DNA from: Novosphingobium chloroacetimidivorans
GTDB lineage: Bacteria; Pseudomonadota; Alphaproteobacteria; Sphingomonadales; Sphingomonadaceae
Reading direction: 5' to 3'
Length of the DNA stretch: 64,000 nt
Assembly (NCBI RefSeq): GCF_014204535.1
Contig: NZ_JACHLR010000018.1
Location: 35,126-99,125, forward strand
Part shown: positions 58,004 to 64,000 of the stretch, piece after piece
How positions within the stretch are numbered: position 1 is the stretch's first letter
Layout: every line of letters starts with the position of its first letter
Position numbers and translations under genes: made by a program
Notes under the pieces: model-generated
The model's input: only the letters and a program-made list of their open reading frames with translations
Database searches by the model: none
Told to the model about the DNA's origin: nothing

Positions 58004-58076
58004 CCGTTCGTGTCGAGCCTGATCGAGATCTGACGTCGCTGCATCAACGTGTCTCGACTACGCCCGACACGAACGG
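58004..58076. repeat. REP-like inverted repeat (CCGTTCGTGTCG family)
   Basis: CCGTTCGTGTCG at 58004 and its exact complement CGACACGAACGG ending at 58076 bracket a 49-base core. The motif is of a type widespread in sphingomonad intergenic regions. It lies between the acyltransferase and gatB. Confidence 0.8.
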
Positions 58077-58162
58077 ACAGTGACGCTTGCGCACGCATTG
58101 GACCGCGAGACCACTGCAAATCCCACTTTGCGTCCAGGGGCGAGCCTTTGTATAGCGCGCGC

Positions 58163-59665
58163 ATGTCAGACAGCACATACCGCATCCAGGGCGCCACCGG
58201 TGAGTGGGAGGTCGTCATCGGCCTCGAAGTCCACGCACAGGTCACTTCCAACTCGAAGCTGTTCTCGGGCGCGGCGACGCAGTTCGGGGCGGAGCCCAAT
58301 GCGCAAGTGAGCCTGGTCGACGCGGCCATGCCGGGCATGCTCCCGGTCCTCAACAAGGAGTGCATCCGCCAGGCGGTGCGCACCGGCATGGCGATCGACG
58401 CGCAGATCAACACGTGGTCGCGCTTCGATCGCAAGAACTACTTCTACGCCGACCTGCCGCAGGGCTACCAGATCAGCCAGCTCTACCACCCGCTGGTCGG
58501 CGAGGGATCGCTGACCGTCGACGCGGACGAGAAGGCCGGCATCCCCGAGGCCAAGGTGATCGGCATCGAGCGCATCCACGTCGAGCAGGACGCGGGCAAG
58601 CTGATGCACGACCAGCATCCCACGATGTCCTATGTCGACCTCAACCGCTCGGGCGTGGCGCTGATGGAGATCGTCAGCCGGCCGGACATGCGTTCTCCTG
58701 CGGAAGCGGGTGCTTACGTCGCCAAGCTGCGGCAGATCCTGCGCTATGTCGGCTCGTGCGACGGCAACATGGACCAGGGCTCGATGCGCTGTGACGTCAA
58801 CGTATCCGTGCGCAAGCCGGGCGACGAGTTCGGCACGCGAACCGAAACCAAGAACGTCAACTCGGTCCGCTTCGTCATGGCGACGATCGAGCACGAGGCC
58901 TCGCGCCAGGTCGACGTGCTCGAAAGCGGCGGCAAGATCGTACAGGAAACCCGCCTGTTCGACCCCACCACCGGCACCACGCGGTCGATGCGTTCGAAGG
59001 AAGACGCGCACGACTACCGCTACTTCCCCGATCCCGACCTGCTGCCGCTGGTGCTGGACGGCGCGTTCCTGGAAGACTGCCGCAACTCGCTGCCCGAGCT
59101 GCCCGACGCCAAGCGCGCGCGCTACGAAGGCGAACTGGGCCTTTCCGCCTACAATGCCGCGGTGCTCACCGCCGATGTCGAGACCGCCCGCTGGTTCGAA
59201 CTGCTGCTGGGCGAGACTGCGACAGCGCAGGGCAAGCAGCCGGCCGATGTCGCCAAACAGGCGGCCAACTGGCTGATCTCCGAACTGTTCGGCGCGCTGA
59301 ACAAGCTGGGCAAGGACCTCGAAACCTCACCCGTCTCCCCCTCGGCCGGCGCCGAACTGCTGGCGCTTGTCGGCAAGGGCACGATCTCCGGCTCGATCGC
59401 CAAGCAGGTGCTGGAGAAGATGCTGGAAACCGGCGACGGCGCCGCCGCTATCGTCGAGCGTGAGGGCCTCAAGCAGGAGAGCGACACCGGCGCGATCGAG
59501 GCCAAGGTGGACGATATCCTCGCCGCCAACGCCGACAAGGTGGAGCAGTACCGCGGTGGCAAGGAAGCGCTGTTCGGGTTCTTCGTCGGTCAAACGATGA
59601 AGGCCATGCAGGGCAAGGCCAATCCGCAAGTCGTAAACGAGATTCTAAAGGTGAAGCTGGGCTGA
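58163..59665 (+). CDS. gatB: Asp/Glu-tRNA amidotransferase subunit B
   Basis: The 500-residue protein binds the misacylated tRNA and activates its carboxylate with [48 protein letters not shown] and [10 protein letters not shown] are GatB hallmarks, and the C-terminal YqeY-like tail domain (about 355-500) is complete. ATG 58163 is favoured; a longer frame from 58049 overlaps the REP element. It is expressed separately from gatC-gatA unless transcription reads through the acyltransferase gene. Confidence 0.97.
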   Translation: MSDSTYRIQGATGEWEVVIGLEVHAQVTSNSKLFSGAATQFGAEPNAQVSLVDAAMPGMLPVLNKECIRQAVRTGMAIDAQINTWSRFDRKNYFYADLPQGYQISQLYHPLVGEGSLTVDADEKAGIPEAKVIGIERIHVEQDAGKLMHDQHPTMSYVDLNRSGVALMEIVSRPDMRSPAEAGAYVAKLRQILRYVGSCDGNMDQGSMRCDVNVSVRKPGDEFGTRTETKNVNSVRFVMATIEHEASRQVDVLESGGKIVQETRLFDPTTGTTRSMRSKEDAHDYRYFPDPDLLPLVLDGAFLEDCRNSLPELPDAKRARYEGELGLSAYNAAVLTADVETARWFELLLGETATAQGKQPADVAKQAANWLISELFGALNKLGKDLETSPVSPSAGAELLALVGKGTISGSIAKQVLEKMLETGDGAAAIVEREGLKQESDTGAIEAKVDDILAANADKVEQYRGGKEALFGFFVGQTMKAMQGKANPQVVNEILKVKLG

Positions 59666-59667
59666 TC

Positions 59668-59845
59668 CTCCCTCTCCCCGTGCGGGGAGAGGGTACGAAG
59701 GCTTGCCAATCCTGAGCTTGTCGAAGGACTGGTTAGCCGCAGTTGGAGAGGGGTTTGCGCGCTCTCAGGCGTCAACACCCCCTCTCCCAGCTCCGCTAAC
59801 CGCTCACGCGGTAAGCTGCGCTACCTCTCCCACCTGGGAGAGGAG
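59668..59845. repeat. Composite REP-like region after gatB
   Basis: It starts with a hairpin (CCTCTCCCC / GGGGAGAGG), contains a CCTGAGCTTGTCGAAGGAC unit at about 59711, and ends with CTCTCCCACCTGGGAGAG. At least three palindromic units are joined. The first hairpin could end the gatB transcript. Confidence 0.75.
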
Positions 59846-59888
59846 AAGGCAATTGGCTTGTCGCCGCGCCCGGTCTATGGGCCGGACA

Positions 59889-60305
59889 ATGCCACAGCCG
59901 CCGCAACCCTCGTTCCTGACAGCCTCGCTGCTCGTCGCCTCTGGCGGCGCGGTGGGATCGTGGCTGCGCTTCTGCGTTGGCCGCGCCTGGGTCATCGCCG
60001 TCGGCCCGGTTCGGGCGAGTGCATTCCCTTGGGGCACCCTGACCGTGAACGTCGTCGGGAGCCTCGCCATGGGCCTGCTCGTCGGCTGGCTCGCACGTTA
60101 CGGCACCGCCAGCGAAGCCACACGGCTGCTGCTGGCCGTGGGAGTCCTTGGCGGGTTCACCACTTTCTCCTCTTTCAGCCTTGAGGTCGTTTCGCTGATC
60201 CAACGTGCACAGCCGGCCCTGGCCGCACTTTATCTCGCCGCGTCGCTCGGCGCCGGCCTGCTTGGCCTCACCGCTGGCCTTATGTTGATGCGGGGGCCGG
60301 CATGA
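59889..60305 (+). CDS. crcB: Fluoride ion channel CrcB/Fluc
   Basis: The 138-residue protein has four membrane helices and the Fluc signatures GGAVGSWLRF, WGTLTVNVVGS and GVLGGFTTFSSFS. It forms a dual-topology dimer that expels fluoride. The start could be ATG 59877 or 59889; both lack a good ribosome-binding site. No fluoride riboswitch was recognised upstream. Its stop overlaps the pseudouridine synthase start as ATGA, opening a chain of six overlapping genes. Confidence 0.93.
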   Translation: MPQPPQPSFLTASLLVASGGAVGSWLRFCVGRAWVIAVGPVRASAFPWGTLTVNVVGSLAMGLLVGWLARYGTASEATRLLLAVGVLGGFTTFSSFSLEVVSLIQRAQPALAALYLAASLGAGLLGLTAGLMLMRGPA

Positions 60306-61642
60306 GCAAGGGGCCCGCGCACAGCGACAACGTGCGCCAGTTCAAGGTCGGCTCCGACGACGACGGCGTGCGGCTGGATCGCTGGTTCAAACGCCATTTG
60401 CCGCAAGTCGGCTTCGCCACCGTCTCGCGCTGGGCGCGCACCGGGCAGATCCGCGTCGACGGCGGCCGCGCCAAGGTGGACACGCACCTCGTCGCCGGCC
60501 AGACCCTGCGCGTGCCGCCTGGCGGAGACAAGGATGCCGGTCGCCCGGCCCGCCGCGAGCTGACCGAAGCCGAGCTGGAACTCGCCGACTCGATGGTGCT
60601 GACGCAGGACCGCGCGGCGATCGTGCTCAACAAGCCGCCCGGCCTTGCCACGCAAGGCGGCAAGGGCATGACCGAGCACGTCGACGGCCTGCTCGACGCC
60701 TTTGCCGGCGACGGGCCGCGCCCCAGGCTGGTGCACCGGCTGGACAAGGACACCTCCGGCGTCCTGCTGATCGCGCGCACGCCGGGCACCGCGGCGTTCT
60801 TCTCCAAGCGCTTCTCCGGTCGCTCGGCGCGCAAGATCTACTGGGCGCTGGTCGCCGGCGTGCCTTCGATCGAGGACGGCATGATCGAGCTGCCGCTGAG
60901 CAAGCAGCCCGGCACCGGCGGCGAGAAGATGCACGTCGATGTCGAGGGCGGCCAGTCGGCACGCACCCGCTATCGCGTACTCGACCGCGCGGGCAACGCC
61001 GCGGCCTGGGTGGAGCTGCACCCGCTCACCGGCCGCACGCACCAGCTGCGCGTGCACATGGCGGCGATCGGCCATCCGATCGTGGGCGACGGCAAGTACG
61101 GCGGCCAGGACGCGTTCCTCACCGGCTCGATCAGCCGGAAGATGCACCTGCACGCGCGACGGCTGATCATCGACCATCCCGACGGCACCCCGCTCGACGT
61201 CACCGCCCCCCTGCCCGAGCATTTCGCGATGGGCATGGAGCAGCTCGGCTTCGACGAGGCCGACGGCGCCGACATCCCGGAACCTCGGGCAGAGGATACG
61301 CGCGAGGAGAAGAAGCGCCTCGCCAAGGCCCACGCCAAGCAGTTCCGCAAGGAACGGCGCGGCGAGCGCCGCTCGCGTGGTGGCGATGCACCGGCGCGTT
61401 CCGGGCCGGGCAAGCCGAGCACGGGTAAGGCCGCGACCGGCAAGGCGGCGACAGCCAAGCCTCGGGGCGGCGGGAAACCGGTTGCAGGCAAGCCCGACGG
61501 CAAGGCGCCCCCGCGCGGTGCCACGGGTCCGCGCGGGCCTGGCGCAAAGCCGAAGACCGGCGCGACACCGCGTCGTCCTGCAGGGGGCGCGCCGACTGGC
61601 GGAACGCCGGGAAGGCCGTCCGCACCGCGGGGCAAGCGCTGA
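60302..61642 (+). CDS. RluA/RluC-family pseudouridine synthase with basic tail
   Basis: The protein isomerises uridine in ribosomal RNA. It has an N-terminal S4 RNA-binding domain (about 15-80, VRLDRWFKRHLPQVGF) and the catalytic domain with HRLDKDTSGVLLIAR, whose aspartate attacks the base. Residues after about 335 form a low-complexity tail rich in Lys, Gly, Pro and Ala with repeated GKAATGK-like units, making it 446 residues versus roughly 300-330 for most relatives. The tail probably binds RNA. Which site it modifies is unknown. Its stop and the next start share a base (TGATG). Confidence 0.92.
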   Translation: MSKGPAHSDNVRQFKVGSDDDGVRLDRWFKRHLPQVGFATVSRWARTGQIRVDGGRAKVDTHLVAGQTLRVPPGGDKDAGRPARRELTEAELELADSMVLTQDRAAIVLNKPPGLATQGGKGMTEHVDGLLDAFAGDGPRPRLVHRLDKDTSGVLLIARTPGTAAFFSKRFSGRSARKIYWALVAGVPSIEDGMIELPLSKQPGTGGEKMHVDVEGGQSARTRYRVLDRAGNAAAWVELHPLTGRTHQLRVHMAAIGHPIVGDGKYGGQDAFLTGSISRKMHLHARRLIIDHPDGTPLDVTAPLPEHFAMGMEQLGFDEADGADIPEPRAEDTREEKKRLAKAHAKQFRKERRGERRSRGGDAPARSGPGKPSTGKAATGKAATAKPRGGGKPVAGKPDGKAPPRGATGPRGPGAKPKTGATPRRPAGGAPTGGTPGRPSAPRGKR

Positions 61643-62244
61643 TGCATCCCGATCCGCACTTCCAGCCGGACGACCGCGCCTTGTGCGAGGCGCTGGTGGA
61701 GGAAGTCGGCTTCGCGATGATCTTCGCCGCCACGTCACAAGGTCCACGCGTGGTGCATGCGCCCTTGGTTTCCACCCGGGATGGCGCCGTGCAGTTCCAC
61801 GTCTCGCGCCGCAACGCCATCGCGGCTCACCTCGACGGCGCGACGGCCCTGTGTGTCGTCAACGGGCCGGACGCCTACATCTCGCCACGCTGGTATTCGC
61901 AGGCCGCGCAAGTGCCGACCTGGAACTACGTCAGCGTCGAGCTGGAAGGGCGCGTGCGGCGCATGGATGCCGATGGTTTGCACGGGCAACTCGAAGCACT
62001 CACCGCACGGCACGAGAGCCGCATCGCGCAAGGGCAACCATGGACGCTCGACAAGACTCCTGCCGCGGTGATCGAGGCCATGCTCAAGGGCATCGTCGGC
62101 TTCGAGCTGGAGGTGCAGCAATGGCGCCCCACCTTCAAGCTGTCGCAGAACAAGCCCGCGTCCGAGCGTGAGCGCGTGATTGCCGGGCTCGAGGAGGCCG
62201 GATCGCCCGGCGTGGCGCAGCTGATGCGGAGCCTGGCCGCGTGA
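61642..62244 (+). CDS. PaiB-like FMN-binding protein
   Basis: The 200-residue protein shows the PaiB/FMN-binding split-barrel motifs YISPRWYSQAAQVPTWNY and FKLSQNKPASER. In Bacillus PaiB is described as a negative regulator of sporulation and protease genes, but most family members are uncharacterised flavin- or haem-binding proteins. It lies in the overlapping operon and overlaps the HAD gene as GTGA. I would not infer a regulatory role here. Confidence 0.9.
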   Translation: MHPDPHFQPDDRALCEALVEEVGFAMIFAATSQGPRVVHAPLVSTRDGAVQFHVSRRNAIAAHLDGATALCVVNGPDAYISPRWYSQAAQVPTWNYVSVELEGRVRRMDADGLHGQLEALTARHESRIAQGQPWTLDKTPAAVIEAMLKGIVGFELEVQQWRPTFKLSQNKPASERERVIAGLEEAGSPGVAQLMRSLAA

Positions 62245-62891
62245 AGCTGGCCGTGTTCGATTGCGACGGCACCCTGGTCGATGGCCAGGCGCCGATCTGC
62301 GAGGCGATGGAAGCCGCCTTCGCCGCGCAAGGGCTGGCCGCGCCGGAGAGGCCGGCAATTCGGCGCGCCGTCGGCCTCTCGCTACCGCAAGCCATGCGCT
62401 CGCTCCTGCCCGGTCGCGACGACGCGCTGCATCACGCATTGGCGGAGAACTACAAGGTTGCCTTCCGCACCGCGCGGAGCGATGGCCGCGTATCGCAGCC
62501 GCTGTTCCCCGGCATTGCGCAAGTGCTCCACGGACTGGTCGAAGCCGGCTGGACGCTCGGTGTGGCGACCGGCATGTCGGACCGTGGCCTCGCGCACTGC
62601 CTCGCCGACAACGGCATCGCCGAGCTTTTTGTCACGCTGCAGACCGCCGACCGCCATCCGTCCAAGCCCCATCCGGCCATGCTGGAGGCCGCGCTGTTCG
62701 AGGCCGGCGCGCAGGCCAGCGAAGCGGTGATGATCGGCGACACGTCCTACGACATGGCCATGGCGCGCGACGCCGGGGTGCGCGGGATCGGCGTCGACTG
62801 GGGCTACCACCTGCCGCACGAATTGCGCGCGTCGGGTGCGGAGACGGTCGTAGAGAGCCCGGCTGCGCTGTCCGCCCTGCTCCTTGCATGA
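62241..62891 (+). CDS. HAD-family phosphatase (phosphoglycolate phosphatase-like)
   Basis: The 216-residue protein has all four HAD motifs: DCDGT (nucleophile Asp7), GVATGMSDR (motif II), KPHPAM (motif III lysine) and IGDTSYDMAMARDAG (motif IV). A small helical cap lies between motifs I and II, as in Gph/YcjU types. It should dephosphorylate a small phosphometabolite. The GTG start overlaps the PaiB-like gene and the stop overlaps the next gene as ATGA. Confidence 0.93.
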   Translation: MKLAVFDCDGTLVDGQAPICEAMEAAFAAQGLAAPERPAIRRAVGLSLPQAMRSLLPGRDDALHHALAENYKVAFRTARSDGRVSQPLFPGIAQVLHGLVEAGWTLGVATGMSDRGLAHCLADNGIAELFVTLQTADRHPSKPHPAMLEAALFEAGAQASEAVMIGDTSYDMAMARDAGVRGIGVDWGYHLPHELRASGAETVVESPAALSALLLA

Positions 62892-63118
62892 TGCCCGATC
62901 AGGACGTCGATCCGGCGCGCGGGCGCTTCTTTACGATCCAGGCGGTGCGTCTCGCCGGCGTCGCCTTCGTGGTGACCGGCATGCTGATCGTCTCGGGTCG
63001 GCTCATCCTGCCCGACTGGCTGCCCTTGTGGGTCGGCTACCTTTTGATCGCCAATGGGCTGATCGACGTCTTCGTGATCCCCACAAGGCTGGTGCGCAAA
63101 TGGAGAACGCCTGAGTGA
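62888..63118 (+). CDS. Small two-helix membrane protein
   Basis: The 76-residue protein has two hydrophobic helices (about 20-40 and 48-65: VRLAGVAFVVTGMLIVSG, LWVGYLLIANGLIDVFVIP) with a basic C-terminus. It overlaps the HAD gene before it and the ATP12 gene after it. Coupling on both sides argues that it is real despite its size. Function unknown; a link to membrane ATP synthase assembly is possible because of its neighbour. Confidence 0.8.
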   Translation: MMPDQDVDPARGRFFTIQAVRLAGVAFVVTGMLIVSGRLILPDWLPLWVGYLLIANGLIDVFVIPTRLVRKWRTPE

Positions 63119-63813
63119 AGCGCTTTTACAAGGCCGTGACCGCGGAAGCTCAGGACGGGGGCTGGCGCGTGCTGCTGGATGGGCGCGGAATCAAGACCGC
63201 CGCCGGTAGCCCACAAGCGGTGCCGTCGCAGGCGCTCGCCGAGGCCATGGCAGAGGAATGGGCGGCACAGGGCGAAGAGCTCGATACCACGCGCTTCCCT
63301 ATGCGCGACCTGGCGGACTACGCCATCGACGTCGTCATGCACGAGCGGGATGAGCTCATCGCCGGCATGCTGCCCTACGGCGAGACCGACACCATGTGCT
63401 ATCGCGCCGATCCGGACGAGCCGCTGCATCGGCGCCAGCTGCAGATCTGGGAGCCGGTCCTCGCGCGTGCCGAAGCACGGTATGGCGTCCATTTCACGCG
63501 CGTTTCGGGCATCGTCCACAAGCCGCAACCAGCCGACACGCTCGCGCGCCTGCGCCAGGTCCTCGAGGCCAAGCCCCCGTTCGCGCTGGCAGCGCTGCAG
63601 ATGCTGGCGAGCCTTGCCGCCTCGCTCACGATCGCCTTGCTGGCGCAGGAGCCGGACGAGGACGTCGACGCCCTGTGGGATGCCGCCAGCCTGGAAGAGG
63701 AATGGCAGGCCGATCTGTGGGGGCGCGAGGCCGAGGCGGAGGAACGCAGGGCCCAGCGGCGCGCATCCTTCGCGCTCGCGGCCCGGTTCGCGGCACTTTC
63801 GCAGCGGGTATGA
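63115..63813 (+). CDS. ATP12-family F1-ATPase assembly chaperone
   Basis: The 232-residue protein begins KRFYKAVTAEAQDGGWRVLL and contains PLxxRRQLQIWEPVLARAE-like and LDTTRFPMRDLADYAIDVV segments, matching ATP12, which holds F1 alpha subunits during ATP synthase assembly in mitochondria and alphaproteobacteria. The GTG start overlaps the small membrane gene as GTGA. It is the last gene of the overlapping chain. Confidence 0.93.
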   Translation: MKRFYKAVTAEAQDGGWRVLLDGRGIKTAAGSPQAVPSQALAEAMAEEWAAQGEELDTTRFPMRDLADYAIDVVMHERDELIAGMLPYGETDTMCYRADPDEPLHRRQLQIWEPVLARAEARYGVHFTRVSGIVHKPQPADTLARLRQVLEAKPPFALAALQMLASLAASLTIALLAQEPDEDVDALWDAASLEEEWQADLWGREAEAEERRAQRRASFALAARFAALSQRV

Positions 63814-63875
63814 TCGGCTGAAGCGCGGCCCTTGCGTTCGCCAGGGTGCGGGGCACTATCCCGCGCGAAGCTGCT

Positions 63876-64000
63876 AGAGCATTTTCGGTTTAGTCGAATG
63901 CATACCCGGAGTTCTGGAGATAGTTTAGGCACTCTTCTGGGCTGAAGGCATCGAGCGAGGTGCCGATGGTGGTCCAGAGCGCGTCTCTTGTTCTCGCGGC
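63876..64000 (-). mobile_element. IS630-like insertion sequence, end only
   Basis: The element appears to end at GAGCATTTTCGG just inside a TA dinucleotide (63874-63875), the target used by IS630 elements. The rest lies beyond the right edge, so its other end and completeness cannot be judged. Confidence 0.65.
63889..64000 (-). CDS. IS630-like transposase, C-terminal 36 residues
   Basis: The minus strand encodes ALWTTIGTSLDAFSPEECLN followed by YLQNSGYAFD and a stop at 63889. This is the conserved C-terminus of IS630-family transposases (FSPEEC then an NxGY-type ending). The catalytic DDE residues lie beyond the window. Confidence 0.75.

Noticed and set aside
59600..59889. A fluoride riboswitch before crcB
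   Set aside because: The conserved core of the crcB riboswitch could not be found; the space holds REP-like palindromes instead.

Overview
The window is a high-GC bacterial chromosome segment and almost certainly comes from a sphingomonad (Alphaproteobacteria, Sphingomonadales; a Novosphingobium-like genome fits best). The evidence is the pairing of large TonB-dependent receptors with cytochrome P450/CoA catabolic genes, a Caulobacter-type cpa/tad pilus operon, an APH-fold homoserine kinase, an ATP12 chaperone gene, and interspersed REP-like palindromes of a style seen in sphingomonads. No database search was possible, so names rest on motifs, lengths and gene order.

Region 1 (1-8.9 kb) is a catabolic cluster: a divergent APH-like phosphotransferase cut by the left edge, then class III CoA-transferase, DUF35 zinc-ribbon protein, thiolase-fold protein, amidohydrolase, MFS transporter, cytochrome P450 and alpha/beta hydrolase. 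The first three coding genes overlap by ATGA. The set looks like import, oxidation, CoA activation and retro-aldol cleavage of an unknown hydrophobic compound.

Region 2 (9.1-19.1 kb) is mostly housekeeping: a MASE1-GGDEF diguanylate cyclase, a small lipoprotein, ispH, thrB, rnhA and an FUSC-type membrane protein. An intact IS5-like element and a short AT-richer patch follow, then a coupled FAD oxidoreductase and hydrolase on the minus strand.

Region 3 (19.2-26.6 kb) is a tight pilus operon: prepilin peptidase, cpaB, cpaC, cpaD, cpaE, tadB, tadC. The assembly ATPase gene cpaF/tadA, expected between cpaE and tadB, is absent, as is the Flp pilin.

Region 4 (26.7-44.7 kb) is the most unusual part. 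It begins with a TauD-like oxygenase, an SDR and a TetR gene with a clear palindromic candidate operator. Then come two large TonB-dependent receptors surrounded by three sulfotransferase-fold proteins (one TPR-fused, two divergent paralogues), two TPR-fused aspartyl/asparaginyl beta-hydroxylases and a prolyl-4-hydroxylase-like oxygenase. I propose this as a linked uptake and modification system; its substrate is unknown.

Region 5 (44.7-64 kb) holds clpB with a possible heat-shock promoter, an osmoprotectant-type ABC transporter, an NTF2-like protein, an M16 peptidase, rpsU, an FKBP isomerase, gatC-gatA-(acyltransferase)-gatB, and a chain of six overlapping genes from crcB to the ATP12 chaperone. 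The right edge cuts an IS630-like transposase gene. No tRNA, rRNA or CRISPR array was seen.
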